A DNA stretch of 64,000 nt from Desulforamulus profundi (lineage in GTDB: Bacteria > Bacillota_B > Desulfotomaculia > Desulfotomaculales > Desulfotomaculaceae). Position numbers and translations under genes: made by a program. The first letter of the stretch is position 1; every line of letters begins with the position of its first letter. Location: assembly GCF_002607855.1 (NCBI RefSeq), contig NZ_AWQQ01000042.1:62001-126000 (forward strand), given 5' to 3'. Shown here piece by piece: positions 9,221-19,576 of this stretch. The notes under the pieces are model-generated. The model made no database searches. It was not told where the DNA came from and worked only from the letters and a program-made list of their open reading frames with translations.

Positions 9221-10222
9221 ATGGACTATACAGTGGTTTGGCTGGCAGCGGGGATTAGTTTATTCGTCACCCTGGCGCTGGGTCCAATAGCCATACCTCT
9301 TCTCAGAAGACTAAAATTTGGCCAGACCATCCGGGCCGAAGGACCCTCCGGACATATGGTCAAATCAGGCACACCTACCATGGGTGGTATCATGTTTCTC
9401 ATCGGCATAGCCGTTGCCGGTGCAGTATTATTAAGGAGCGGCGTTCCAGGCCGGGCCGAGGGGTTGGTTGTTTTAGCCGTTACCCTGGGTTACGGTCTTA
9501 TCGGCTTTTTAGATGATTTTATCAAAGTGGTGCTGAAGAGAAATTTAGGCTTAAAGGCCAGGGAAAAAATTCTCGGCCAGCTGATTTTTGCCACTTTTCT
9601 GGCCGTGGTTGCGGTGTTCCAAATGGGGAGGGGAACCGATTACCTGATTCCCTTTTCCGGCTTCTTGACCCCGGGAGGAATTGGCTTTGACCTGGGATGG
9701 TGGCCCTTTTTCGCTCTCACGGTGTTTGTGTTGCTGGGGACCAGCAACGGTGTGAATTTAACCGATGGCCTGGATGGCCTGGCTGCCGGCGCCACGGTAT
9801 TTACCTCGGCGGCTTTTGTGCTGCTGGCCCTGCTCAGCGGCAAAGTGGGCACAGCCATTGTATTGGCGGCGGTTACCGGCGGCTGCCTGGGCTTTCTGTT
9901 TTACAACCGGCACCCGGCCAAAGTCTTCATGGGAGATACCGGTTCTCTCGCCCTGGGAGGCGCCCTGGGAGCCGCCGCGGTGGTCACCCGCAGTGAATTG
10001 CTGCTGGTGGTTATCGGTGGACTGTATGTGCTGGAAACTCTTTCTGTCATCATTCAGGTTATATCCTTTAAAACCACCGGTAAACGTGTCTTCCGCATGA
10101 GCCCGCTGCATCACCATTTCGAGCTTTCCGGCTGGTCGGAAAGAAAGGTTGTTGGTTTCTTCTGGCTGTTGAGCTTCCTGTTTTCAGTCATCGGGTTGCT
10201 GGGAATAAGAGGGTTGGGCTGA
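9221..10222 (+). CDS. mraY: Phospho-MurNAc-pentapeptide translocase MraY
   Basis: Integral membrane enzyme that transfers phospho-MurNAc-pentapeptide to undecaprenyl phosphate to make lipid I. 333 residues with about ten hydrophobic segments. Family motifs seen: GHMVKSGTPTMGG near residue 45, LDDFIKV (aspartate pair), NLTDGLDGLAAG, and the HHHFE motif of the C-terminal loop (SPLHHHFELSG). Frame intact. Start ATG 9221 behind GGGAGGG. Confidence 0.95.
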   Translation: MDYTVVWLAAGISLFVTLALGPIAIPLLRRLKFGQTIRAEGPSGHMVKSGTPTMGGIMFLIGIAVAGAVLLRSGVPGRAEGLVVLAVTLGYGLIGFLDDFIKVVLKRNLGLKAREKILGQLIFATFLAVVAVFQMGRGTDYLIPFSGFLTPGGIGFDLGWWPFFALTVFVLLGTSNGVNLTDGLDGLAAGATVFTSAAFVLLALLSGKVGTAIVLAAVTGGCLGFLFYNRHPAKVFMGDTGSLALGGALGAAAVVTRSELLLVVIGGLYVLETLSVIIQVISFKTTGKRVFRMSPLHHHFELSGWSERKVVGFFWLLSFLFSVIGLLGIRGLG

Positions 10223-10228
10223 TGCTTT

Positions 10229-10287
10229 AGGGTATTTCTTTGGGGTCTGGCCATCGCCCTCAGCCATCAGCCATCAGCCGTCAGCTT
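10229..10287. repeat. Dispersed repeat with TCAGCCA heptads, mraY-murD junction
   Basis: GGTATTTCTTTGGGGTCTGG (10231-10250) followed by a TCAGCCA-type tandem array of four 7-base units from 10260 to 10287. A recognisable inverted copy of the same combination lies after sigG at 26296-26340. Non-coding; sits between mraY and the murD ribosome site. Confidence 0.6.
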
Positions 10288-10348
10288 TAAGTATTTTTAG
10301 GATTGGCAATATACGATTTATTTCAGTTGAACAAAGGAGATACCGAAA

Positions 10349-11712
10349 GTGGATTTAGCAGGAAAACGGGTTTTAGTGGTGGGGGCCGGTGTCAGCGGCC
10401 AGGCTGTTTGTGAATTTTTGCAGGCCAAACAGGCCAGGGTAACCCTCACGGATTCCAGAACAAGGGAACAAATCGGACAGGCGGCGGACCTGCTGGTCCG
10501 GATGGGCATTCATCTTGTACTGGGGGATTATCCTCCTGTCAGTCAGGAAACCTTTGACCTCCTGGTTGTAAGCCCGGGGGTTCCCTTGACGGTGCCTCCT
10601 GTGGCACAGGCAGCAGTTTCAGGGGTTCCGCTCTTGGGGGAACTGGAATTGGCCTATTACTTTGCCAGGCACCCATCGTAGCCATTACCGGGACCAACGG
10701 CAAAACAACCACCACCTCATTAACCGGGCAGATGTTTCGGGACGCCGGTTATAAAACCCTGGTGGCAGGGAATATTGGTTTGCCCCTGGTCAGTGAAATC
10801 GAAAATTATACCGCCGGGGATAGGGTGGTGGCCGAGGTGTCCAGTTTTCAGTTGGAAACCACCCGGCATTTTTCTCCCAGGGTGGCAGTCATTTTAAATA
10901 TCACACCGGATCACCTCGACCGTCACGGGTCCATGGAGGAATACATCCGGGCAAAGGCACAGATCTTCGCCCATCAAAAACCCACTGATTGGTGCGTATT
11001 AAATTACGATGATCCGGTTACCCGGGAATTGGCCAGGGATTGCCCTTCCCAGGTCATATTTTTTAGCCGCCGGCATATCTTAGAAAAAGGAAGTTTTATC
11101 CAGAACGGTAAAATTGTAATTGTAGATGAGGCTGGGCTGAGGGAAATTACCGGTGTTGCCTCCCTGCGCATCCCGGGCAGCCATAACTTGGAAAATGCCA
11201 TGGCTGCCGCTGCGGCGGGCCACGCCATGGGTCTCGCACCTGGCGATATTGCCCGCACTCTGGAGAGTTTTTCCGGTGTTGCCCATCGCCTGGAATATGT
11301 CGCCACCTTGAACGGTGTGGATTACATAAATGATTCCAAAGGCACCAACCCGGACGCAGCCATCAAAGCCCTGGAGGCCTATGATGTTCCCATCGTGTTG
11401 ATTGCCGGGGGGAAAAACAAAGGGGTTTCCTTTACCGAGTTTGCCGAGAAGATTAAAGAGAAAGTAAGGGTCCTCATCACGGTGGGGATACACGGCTACC
11501 AAATCGAAGAAGCTGCCCGGGAGCAGGGCTTTACCAACATTTTTTTGGCCCGGGACTACCCCCACGCCGTACAGTTGGCCTACGAACATGCCCACCCGGG
11601 GGAAGTTGTCCTTCTTTCCCCGGCCTGTACCAGCTGGGATATGTTCAAGAATTTTGAGGAACGGGGAGAGCTTTTTAAGAAGCTGGTATTAGAACTGAAG
11701 GACGATGCTTAA
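10349..11712 (+). CDS. murD: UDP-MurNAc-L-Ala: D-Glu ligase MurD (frame broken once)
   Basis: Adds D-glutamate to UDP-MurNAc-L-alanine. The first 110 residues hold the nucleotide-sugar Rossmann domain ([13 protein letters not shown]). The second part holds [36 protein letters not shown] and the C-terminal [12 protein letters not shown]. At 10672-10674 a C is missing from GGCACCCATCG; restoring it joins YFARHPIVAI to [11 protein letters not shown], the ATP-binding loop. Start GTG 10349 behind AAAGGAGAT. About 454 residues in total, as expected. Confidence 0.9.
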
Positions 11713-11820
11713 GGCAAAGCATTAGGGGTATTCTCCCGGGGGGCCGTTGGCCATTGTTTTTTAGAAAGTGGCTTAAAATTTCATATTGACAACAAATTCG
11801 ATAGGTTCCTACAATGCCCC

Positions 11821-11888
11821 AAAAGCCAAAAGCCAAAAGCCAAAAGCCAAAAGCCATTCCGACGTCTGACGACCGACGACTGAAAAAG
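11821..11888. repeat. AAAAGCC x5 and GACGACT heptads, murD-ftsW junction
   Basis: AAAAGCC is repeated perfectly five times (11821-11855). After ATTCC a second 7-base family follows: gacgtct, gacgacc, gacgact, gaaaaag (11861-11888). It runs straight into the AAAAAGGAGGT ribosome site of ftsW. The five perfect units are the clearest tandem heptads in the window and could change copy number by slippage. Confidence 0.85.
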
Positions 11889-11900
11889 GAGGTAGAAACG

Positions 11901-13001
11901 ATGCGTTTAAAGAAGAGACCACCGGATTTTGTATTGTTTCTGACGGTTCTTATTTTATTAAGTATCGGTCTGATTATGGTCTTTTCTTCCAGCGAATATG
12001 CAACCATGGTACGGTACGGCGACAGCTTCTACTTCTTTAAAAGGCAGCTTCTATGGGCGCTTCTCGGACTGGCAGCCATGTTTTTCATGATGAATTTTGA
12101 TTATTACCGGTTGAAACGTTGGGTAGGACCTATTATTTTGACCGGGTTCATCCTGCTGGTGGCAGTACTGCTGCCGGGTGTCGGCCAGGTGGTAAACGGG
12201 GCACGCCGGTGGATCGATCTAGGCTTTATGGCTTTTTCACCGGCCGAGTTGGTAAAACTCTGTATGATTATGTTTGTGGCCTTTGGATTGTCAAAAAAGG
12301 AGAGAAGTTAAACTCCTTCAGGGAGGGGTTGCTGCCTTACCTGGCTGTCATGGTGCTGGCGGCAGGATTGATTTTATTGCAGCCCGACCTGGGGACAGCC
12401 ATTGTTTTGTGCGGCACGATCTTTATCATGTTTTTTGCCGCCGGGGCCAAAATCTCCCACCTGGGAGGACTGATGGGCCTGGGTTTGGTGGCAGTGTCAT
12501 TGGCCATTTACTTTGAGCCTACCGGATGAGACGTTTTCTGGCCTTTCTGGACCCGGAAGCAGACCCCCAGGGAACAGGGTATCACATTATCCAATCCCTT
12601 TATGCCCTGGGTTCCGGCGGGTTATTCGGGGTAGGATTGGGACAAAGCAAACAAAAATTTCTTTACCTGCCGGAAAACCACACGGACTTTATTTTCGCCA
12701 TTACTGGAGAAGAGCTTGGCTTTATCGGGGCCACTTTGATTGTCTTGCTTTTTATTATGTTTGTCTGGCGTGGTCTGAAAATCGCAGTTACGTCGCCGGA
12801 CCCTTTGCCAGCCTGCTGGCGGCGGGCATTACCAGCGGTATCGCCCTGCAGGCACTGATCAACATGGGAGTGGTAACCGGGTCCATGCCGGTCACCGGCG
12901 TTCCGCTGCCCTTCATCAGCTATGGGGGTACATCGCTGCTTTTTACCCTGTCCGGCATTGGCATCGTCCTGAATATATCAAAGTACACAACCCCACGATG
13001 A
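11901..13001 (+). CDS. ftsW: Lipid II polymerase FtsW/SpoVE (frame broken three times)
   Basis: SEDS-family glycosyltransferase that polymerises lipid II at the septum with the class B PBP. The pieces in order: membrane segments and VNGARRWIDLGFMAFSPAEL (catalytic SEDS loop region); LLQPDLGTAIV; then MRRFLAFLDPEADPQGTGYH, ENHTDFIFAITGEELG; then PVTGVPLPFISYGGTSLL. Single-base losses near 12299 (a G), 12518 (a C) and 12801 (a C) explain all frame changes. Restored length about 367 residues, normal for FtsW. ATG 11901 behind AAAGGAGGT. It could equally be named spoVE, since spore-formers may use one SEDS protein here for the cortex. Confidence 0.85.
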
Positions 13002-13032
13002 ATATAAATTATTGAAACATCGTATAATTTAA

Positions 13033-13102
13033 AGTTCAAACAGAACTTCGAAATGAGGTTGGAAGTCGAACTTCGAAGTTCCAATCTCGAACTTCGAGAA
13101 GA
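13033..13102. repeat. Heptad array before murG (TTCGAAC type)
   Basis: Ten 7-base units in register: agttcaa, acagaac, ttcgaaa, tgaggtt, ggaagtc, gaacttc, gaagttc, caatctc, gaacttc, gagaaga. GAACTTC and GAAGTTC are reverse complements, so the array can fold on itself. It abuts the GAGGTGA ribosome site of murG. Confidence 0.75.
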
Positions 13103-13112
13103 GGTGAAGGCT

Positions 13113-14228
13113 GTGCGTGCCATCTTAACGGGCGGCGGTACCGGTGGCCACATATACCCGGCCCTGGCCATTGCAAGAGGCCTGCAAAACCGTTTCCCCG
13201 ATACAGAAATCCTATATGTAGGAACCAACCGTGGTCTTGAGGCGGACATCGTACCCAAGGCCAATTTCCCTTTTCAGGCCATTACCGTATCCGGCCTGGA
13301 AAGAAAGCTTTCTTTGGCCAATCTCAAGGTGCTGTGGCAGGCCTGGCAGGGCTGCCGGGAGGCGGCCCGTATAATGAAAACCTTTAAACCGGATGTTGTG
13401 ATCGGTACCGGGGGTTATGTCTGCGGGCCGGTGGTGATGGCAGCGGCCCGGCGAGGCATACCCACTTTGATTCACGAGCAAAATGCGCTGCCCGGTATCA
13501 CCAACAGGCTTCTGTCAAGGTTTGTCGATCAGGTGGCCGTTACCTTTGAGGACTCCGTCAAATACTTTTCCGGTAAAGCCAAGGTAGTGGTTACCGGCCT
13601 GCCGGTTCGACCGGAAATCATGCAGACCGACAGAACGAAGGCTCTGACATCCCTGAATTTACATGGCGAAAAACTGACCCTGCTGGTCTTTGGCGGCAGC
13701 CTGGGGGCCCGGCGCATAAACCAGGCCATGGTGGAGGTTGTAAAAAGATACGCCAACGACCAGAAGGTACAGGTACTGCATGCCACCGGACAACTGGGCT
13801 ACCAGGAATTTCTTCATGAATTAGCAAACAACGGTATTGTTTTGGATAAATATGTCAATATTATCGTTAAACCCTATTTGTATAATATGCACGAAGCACT
13901 GGCCGCTGCGGATCTGGTGATCAGCCGTGCCGGGGCGGCGACCCTGGCGGAACTTACCGTTTCAGGCCTGCCGTCCGTTCTGATCCCTTATCCCTATGCC
14001 TCGGAAAATCATCAGGAACATAACGCCCGGGCACTGGCGGACCGGGGAGCGGCGGTGCTGATCAAGGATGCGGATCTGACGGGCGGCAAACTGGTTGAAA
14101 CCGTCGAAAACATCATCAACGATCCCAACAGGTTGGAAAAAATGTCGCGGGACAGCCAAAAAATGGGGCGGCCCGGGGCCCTTCATGATATTATAAAAAG
14201 CGTGGAGCAGATTTTGCCGCGGCAATAA
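13113..14228 (+). CDS. murG: UDP-GlcNAc: lipid I N-acetylglucosaminyltransferase MurG
   Basis: Peripheral membrane GT-B glycosyltransferase converting lipid I to lipid II. 371 residues, intact. The N-terminal [16 protein letters not shown] is the first glycine loop, [11 protein letters not shown] and [10 protein letters not shown] are typical, [11 protein letters not shown] starts the second domain, and [11 protein letters not shown] plus the NHQEHNAR stretch bind UDP-GlcNAc. GTG 13113 is preferred over an in-frame ATG at 13053 because the latter would translate the heptad array, and GAGGTGA lies just upstream. Confidence 0.93.
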   Translation: MRAILTGGGTGGHIYPALAIARGLQNRFPDTEILYVGTNRGLEADIVPKANFPFQAITVSGLERKLSLANLKVLWQAWQGCREAARIMKTFKPDVVIGTGGYVCGPVVMAAARRGIPTLIHEQNALPGITNRLLSRFVDQVAVTFEDSVKYFSGKAKVVVTGLPVRPEIMQTDRTKALTSLNLHGEKLTLLVFGGSLGARRINQAMVEVVKRYANDQKVQVLHATGQLGYQEFLHELANNGIVLDKYVNIIVKPYLYNMHEALAAADLVISRAGAATLAELTVSGLPSVLIPYPYASENHQEHNARALADRGAAVLIKDADLTGGKLVETVENIINDPNRLEKMSRDSQKMGRPGALHDIIKSVEQILPRQ

Positions 14229-14325
14229 CGAAAAATCATTGCCGGGGCAGTCTTTTGTTGGCGGAACAGGACAAGCCCTTGGCGAATGGTTTGGGCAGTA
14301 ACACCTCCCGGAGGAGATGCATAGT

Positions 14326-14454
14326 ATGCTTAACAGAAACGCTCTTTTACGGGGAATAAAGGTTGCCCGACTTTCTACCAAGCGGTGCAGCAGCTACAGA
14401 TTAGGATGGGTTTTCACCCTGGGAGCAGTCTTGTTTCGGGAAGGAGTGATGTGA
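14326..14454 (+). CDS. Possible 42-residue leader peptide before murC
   Basis: A short frame from ATG 14326 with GGAGGAGA seven bases upstream; it ends at the TGA of 14452-14454, immediately before the murC GTG. The product is basic with a hydrophobic stretch (GWVFTLGAVLF) and no known motif. Direct abutment suggests translational coupling to murC if it is real. It may be chance; I do not recognise it. Confidence 0.3.
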   Translation: MLNRNALLRGIKVARLSTKRCSSYRLGWVFTLGAVLFREGVM

Positions 14455-15836
14455 GTGCAGGGAAAGCTAAAAAGAATTCATTTTGTTGGCATCGGCGGTG
14501 CCGGTATGAGTGGGATTGCCACAGTCCTGCTGGGTACGGGCGGCTACCGGGTGTCAGGTTCCGATATTAAAAGGTCTGCCGTTGTTGAACGGCTGGAGGC
14601 AATGGGCGCTGTATGCAGCATCGGGCACGAGGCCCGTACTATTGACGGTGACATCGACATGGTCGTCGTTTCTACGGCCATTTCTCCCGACAATCCGGAA
14701 GTACTGGAGGCAAAGCGCCTGGGCATCCCGCTGGTGAAAAGAGGGGAAATGCTGGCCCGGTTGATGAGAGAAAAACGAGGCATTGCAGTGGCCGGAGCAC
14801 ACGGAAAAACCACCACCACGTCCATGACAGCCCTGGTCCTGGAAGAGAACGGGCTGGATCCCACCATACTCATCGGAGGTGACTTGAGCAATATCGGTGG
14901 GAACGCTAAACTGGGCCGCGGGGAATTCCTGGTGGCCGAGGCGGATGAAAGCGATGGTTCATTTTTATTGTTGGACCCTCGGGTGGCTGTGGTCACCAAC
15001 ATCGAGGACGACCACTTGGACTATTACGGACACCAGGAGAAGCTTGTTATGGCTTTTCAGGAATTTCTCCACAAGGTGCCGGCGGACGGGTTGGCGGTGA
15101 TTTGCCTGGATGATCCAATCCTGAAAGAAATGAGAGAGGGGCTGCCCTGTCCGGTGATCACCTATGGATCAAAGGATTCCGGTGCGGATTACGTTTTGCA
15201 ATCCTTTGCAACAAAGGAAGGAATAAACTGCGGGGAAGTGTACTTTCGAGGAGAGAGGCTTGGCACGCTGGAACTGCATATTCCCGGCTATCATAATCTT
15301 TTAAACGCCCTGGCCGCCTTGGCGGTGGGCCGTCACCTGGGTCTTGATTTTGCTGAAATCAACAGGGCTTTGCACCTGTTTAAAGGAGCCAAAAGACGTT
15401 ATCAATTGATTGGGGAAGCCAGGGGATTAAGGTTGTAGACGACTATGCACATCACCCCACAGAAGTGAAGGCTACCCTGCAGGCAGCAAGATCGGCACAC
15501 CCGGGAAGAATTATTGCGGTTTTTCAACCCCACAGGTATACCCGGACCCGCCAGCTGTACCGGGAATTTGGGCAATCCTTTAGCAAGGCGGACATGGTCA
15601 TTTTAACCGACATTTATGCCGCCAGCGAGCAACCCATTGAGGGCGTTCATACAAAACGGATTGTTAAAGCCGTTCCCAGGCAGGAAGGTCAGCAGATTAT
15701 TTACCTGCCTACCTTGAAAGACGCGGCAGATTTCCTGGCAAAGGAAGCCAGAGGCGGAGATTTGGTTTTAACCATGGGCGCCGGAGATGTTTGGACCCTG
15801 GGCGGGGAACTGCTGAGGAGACTGGAGGAAAAGTAG
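14455..15836 (+). CDS. murC: UDP-MurNAc: L-alanine ligase MurC (frame broken once)
   Basis: First amino-acid ligase of stem-peptide synthesis. It starts KRIHFVGIGGAGMSGIATVL (Rossmann loop). AGAHGKTTTTSM near residue 117 is the P-loop; EADESDGSFL and NIEDDHLDYYG follow. The second part, in another frame, carries FQPHRYTRTRQL and LTDIYAASEQPIEG. Near 15422-15427 one base is lost; restoring it gives EARGIKVVDDYAHHPTEVKA, the conserved DDYAHHP motif. About 460 residues. GTG 14455 follows GGAAGGAG. Confidence 0.9.
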
Positions 15837-15837
15837 C

Positions 15838-16748
15838 ATGAGTTATACTTCACTGGCGGGTGAACTTCAGTCACTGGTCAAGGGATCCGTACGGATCAAT
15901 GAGCCAATGAAGAAGCACACCACCTGGCGAATTGGTGGCGCTGCCGACCTTTTTGTCGATCCCAGTGACAAGGAAGATATTCGTCGGACGGTGGAGTTTG
16001 CCGCAAACCATCATATTCCTCTGACAGTGATCGGAAATGGGTCAAACCTGCTGGTAAAGGACGGCGGCATCAGGGGGATGGTTCTTAAGGTAGGGCGGGG
16101 ACTGGCGGGGATCTCAGTGGAGGGTACTACCATCAAAGCCGGTGCCGGAGCCATGCTGCCGGAGCTGGCGGTAGCGGCCTGTAAGGCCGGGGTAGGCGGT
16201 TTTGAATTTGCCGCAGGGATTCCCGCTCCCTGGGAGGGGCCATTGTCATGAATGCCGGGGCCATGAACGGCTGTGTGGAGGATGTCCTGTTATCCATAGA
16301 GGTGTTAAATGAAAATAACCAGTTTGTAACCCTAAGCAAAGAAGAACTGGGCTTTTCTTACCGCTCCAGCAATTTACAGGACAAACCGATCATTTGCGTG
16401 TCCACCCTCTGGCAGGGTTATGCAAAAGATAAGGATTTAATTGAGCAGGAAACCCGGGATTATTTATTGAAAAGGAAAGCCGTCCAGCCACAGGGGTATC
16501 CCAATGCGGGCAGTGTCTTTAAGAATCCCGAGGGAGATTTTGCGGGAAAATTAATTGAAGCATGCAGGGGCAAAGGACTCAGGGTCGGGGATGCCGAGGT
16601 TTCAACCAAACATGCCAACTGGATTTTAAACCTTGGCAATGCCACTGCACGTGATGTTCTGACTCTGATAGACAAAATAAAGAAAATGGTGCAGGACCGT
16701 TTCGGGGTATCCCTGCACCTGGAAGTGAGAGTGTTGGGAGAAGACTAG
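15838..16748 (+). CDS. murB: UDP-N-acetylenolpyruvoylglucosamine reductase MurB (frame broken once)
   Basis: FAD- and NADPH-dependent reductase forming UDP-MurNAc. [33 protein letters not shown] (FAD binding) and [10 protein letters not shown] are in the first frame; [19 protein letters not shown] and [11 protein letters not shown] (catalytic Ser in GSVFKNP) in the second. At 16226-16232 one base is missing from the CCCGCTCCCTGG stretch; restored sequence reads [19 protein letters not shown]. About 302 residues. The ATG follows the murC stop by one base, so the two are probably coupled. Confidence 0.9.
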
Positions 16749-16762
16749 GCGGAGGTGGCAAC

Positions 16763-18014
16763 GTGGAGAAGTTCGTGATTGTAGGAGGCAACCGCCTAAA
16801 GGGTTCCATCAAGGCAAACGGATCAAAGAATGCAACCTTACCGATTCTGGCAGCAACTTTGCTAAGCGGCGGTGTATGTGCAATTCATCAAGTACCCAGT
16901 TTAAGAGACGTTTTTGTCATGCAGGAACTTCTTGCCTATCTGGGGGCCAAGGTAACCTTTGAGGGCAATACTATGACGGTGGACAGTACCCATGTACAGT
17001 CCCAAGAGATTTCAGAGGACCTGATGAGAAAAATGAGGGCGTCCAATCTCGTTTTAGGTCCACTGCTCGGTCGTTTCGGCAACGTGAGGATCTCACATCC
17101 GGGGGGGTGCAACATCGGGTCCCGTCCTATGAATCTTCATTTCAGAGGTTTATCAGCCCTGGGGGCAAAGATCTCGGAAAAATTTGGTTATATTACAGCA
17201 GAAACCAGCCAGTTAACTGGTACGGTAATACATTTTGACGTTCCCAGTGTAGGGGCTACGGAAAATTTAATGATGGCCGGGGTACTGGCAGAAGGCACCA
17301 CCGTCATACGGAATGCGGCCAAGGAACCGGAGATTGTGGATTTGCAGAATTTTCTCAACGCCATGGGCGCCAAGATTGTCGGCGCCGGTACCGATGTTAT
17401 TCGTATTGAAGGGGTGAAAGAATTGGGTTCGGTCACCCACACCGTTATTCCGGATCGTATCGAGGCAGGGACCCATATGATCGCCGGGGCCGTTACCCAG
17501 GGGGATGTCACGGTAACCAATGTCATCCCGGAGCATCTTGACCCCGTCATCTATAAACTAAGGGAAGCCGGTGTAGAGGTGGATGTGGGTGACGATTGGG
17601 TGCGTGTTCAGGGTACCGGGCAGCTCAAGGCCGTAGATATTAAAACCATGCCTTACCCGGGCTTTCCAACGGATATGCAGTCCCAAATGATGGCCCTGCT
17701 GACCATCGCCGAAGGGACCAGTGTCATTACCGAGACCATCTTTGAAAATCGCTTTAAACATGTACCGGAATTCCGCAGAATGGGAGCAGACATTTACCTG
17801 GAAGGGCACACGGCGGTGGTCAAGGGAGTTAAGCGCTTGACCGGGGCCTGTGTGGAGGCCACCGACCTTCGGGCGGGGGCGGCCCTTATCCTGGCAGCTG
17901 GCCGGGGAAGACGGTACGGTGTTAAGCAATATTGAACACATTGACAGGGGTTATGAAAGAATCGAAAAGAAATACAATGCTCTGGGTGCACGTATTATTA
18001 GAGTCAACAGTTAG
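16763..18014 (+). CDS. murA: UDP-GlcNAc 1-carboxyvinyltransferase MurA (frame broken once)
   Basis: Transfers enolpyruvate to UDP-GlcNAc, the first committed step of peptidoglycan synthesis and the fosfomycin target. The start ([27 protein letters not shown]) is typical, and the catalytic Cys lies in GGCNIGSRP near residue 116, so fosfomycin sensitivity is predicted. Near 17896 two bases are missing (GCAGCTGGCC instead of a predicted GCAGGCCTGGCC); restoring them gives [19 protein letters not shown] and an end at TAG 18012. About 417 residues. Confidence 0.9.
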
Positions 18015-18027
18015 TGACTCTTTTTTT
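18000..18027 (+). terminator. Intrinsic terminator at the murA 3' end
   Basis: AGAGTCA (18000) and TGACTCT (18015) form a perfect 7-bp stem around an 8-base loop, followed by seven T. The stem includes the murA stop codon. Confidence 0.8.
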
Positions 18028-18111
18028 AGTTTTGCCTTGGACAAGTACTGTTCGTTTAAGTTATAATGTTGTCAAAGCATAGAAGGAAAAATTTAGGCAA
18101 GGAGTGGGACT

Positions 18112-18867
18112 GTGTATCGACCTCGTGCAGCAACCCCACGAAAGAAGAACCACTTGGTACAAAGTGTTTTTTTTATTTTACTGGTGGCAGCGGCGATGTA
18201 TGTTTTACTCCAGTCGCCTTTTTTTCAGATCAAAACCATTACCGTGAACGGTAATCGCCAGTTGAGCGAGGAAGAAGTTATTCAGTTTTCCGGTATCCAC
18301 CGTAATGCAAACATCTTTAAGATCAGCCTGTCTGAGGCCGAAAAGAGGTTGAGTCTGATCCCTTTAATCAAGAATTCAGAAATGAAGCGTTCCCTGCCCA
18401 ATAAGATCAAAATTACTGTTGTGGAAAGGAAAGCTGTGGCGCTTCTCCCGGTACAAAACGGCTTTATTAAAGTGGATGCCGATGGGGTATACTTGCAAAA
18501 GGGACAGATTGCTTCGGCTTTGCCCATTATTACCGGCTTGCAGGTAAAGGCAAACGAGCCGGGTAAGCCCATTGAATCGGAAACCCTGCCGGTGGCCTTA
18601 AATGCTCTGTCCCAATTGCCTCGCTCATTAGTCATGAAATTATCGGAATTAAATATAAATAAAGCTGGACAGATCAATCTGTATACCATCGACGGTGTAC
18701 AGGGGAGACTGGGATTGCCCAGGGATCTTGAATACAAAGGCATGGTTTTTCAGCAGGTCGTAAACAGCCTGAAGCAGCCTGGGAATCAAATACAATACAT
18801 AGACCTGTCCAACCCCAGGGTGCCTGTGGTCAAATATTCAAAGCATCAACCGGAGGGCCAACAGTGA
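18112..18867 (+). CDS. ftsQ: Cell division protein FtsQ/DivIB
   Basis: Bitopic divisome protein that holds FtsL and FtsB. A basic tail (RPRAATPRKKNH) is followed by one membrane segment (residues 17-35), then a POTRA domain starting FFQIKTITVNGNRQLSEEEV with IFKISLSEAEKRL, SLPNKIKITVVERKAVALL, and a beta domain. 251 residues. GTG 18112 is chosen because AAGGAGTGGG lies about 4-11 bases upstream. It overlaps the next gene by 4 bases (GTGA), so the two are probably coupled. Confidence 0.88.
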   Translation: MYRPRAATPRKKNHLVQSVFFILLVAAAMYVLLQSPFFQIKTITVNGNRQLSEEEVIQFSGIHRNANIFKISLSEAEKRLSLIPLIKNSEMKRSLPNKIKITVVERKAVALLPVQNGFIKVDADGVYLQKGQIASALPIITGLQVKANEPGKPIESETLPVALNALSQLPRSLVMKLSELNINKAGQINLYTIDGVQGRLGLPRDLEYKGMVFQQVVNSLKQPGNQIQYIDLSNPRVPVVKYSKHQPEGQQ

Positions 18868-19565
18868 AAGTGAAAAAATACCAGTGGGGCGTTGTACTGG
18901 TTGGCATCGTATTGGGCTTAATGTTGACGGTCCAGTACAGATCTTACAAAGAAATTAACGAAACGCCGCCCATCGCCAGAGTGCAAACCCTCTCCAAAGA
19001 AATCAATCAAAAAAGAGAAGAACGCAACAAACTGCAGAAGCGGGTGAACGAGCTGCGGGAGAAACTGGATAAAAAGGCTACGGTATCCGATGTCAGCCGC
19101 ACAGAATTGGAAACCTACCGGATTATTGCCGGCACCAAAGCGGTAACCGGACCGGGCGTGGAAGTGATGCTCAGTGACAGCAACGTGGCCCTGCCGCCCG
19201 GACAGGACCCCAATTTATACGTACTGCATGATGAAGATGTTCTGCGGGTTCTCAATGAATTAAAAGCAGCGGGGGCGGAGGCCATCGCTTTAAACGGTGT
19301 CCGGTTAATCGCCACCAGTGAGATACGCTGTATTGGACCCACCATCCTCACCAACAAGAATAAAAGGCTGCCTGCTCCTTTTACCATTACCGCCATAGGG
19401 AATCCGGACACCCTGGAGAACTCGTTGTTTATGAAGGGCGGCGTGGTGGAGCAGTTGAAAATCTGGGGCATCCAGGTGCAGGTGCGGAAGAAAACCAGCC
19501 TGGAAATCTCCGAGTACACCGGGCCCACCACCTTTGAGTACGCCCGGCCGGTAGAGGAAAAATAA
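18864..19565 (+). CDS. DUF881 family protein (YlxW/YlxX-like), first copy
   Basis: 233 residues with an N-terminal membrane anchor (GVVLVGIVLGLMLTVQY), a coiled coil of about residues 38-75 (SKEINQKREERNKLQKRVN and so on), then the conserved DUF881 domain (GPGVEVMLSD, LHDEDVLRVLNELKAAGAEAIALNGVRL, GVVEQLKIWGIQV). In Bacillus the equivalent pair ylxW-ylxX lies between divIB and sbp in the same cluster. Probable external, division-associated protein; molecular role unknown. Confidence 0.85.
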   Translation: MKVKKYQWGVVLVGIVLGLMLTVQYRSYKEINETPPIARVQTLSKEINQKREERNKLQKRVNELREKLDKKATVSDVSRTELETYRIIAGTKAVTGPGVEVMLSDSNVALPPGQDPNLYVLHDEDVLRVLNELKAAGAEAIALNGVRLIATSEIRCIGPTILTNKNKRLPAPFTITAIGNPDTLENSLFMKGGVVEQLKIWGIQVQVRKKTSLEISEYTGPTTFEYARPVEEK

Positions 19566-19576
19566 GGCGGGATGGT

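Noticed and set aside
11821..11855. CRISPR array (AAAAGCC repeats)
   Set aside because: Units are 7 bp, directly adjacent and without spacers; no cas genes in the window.
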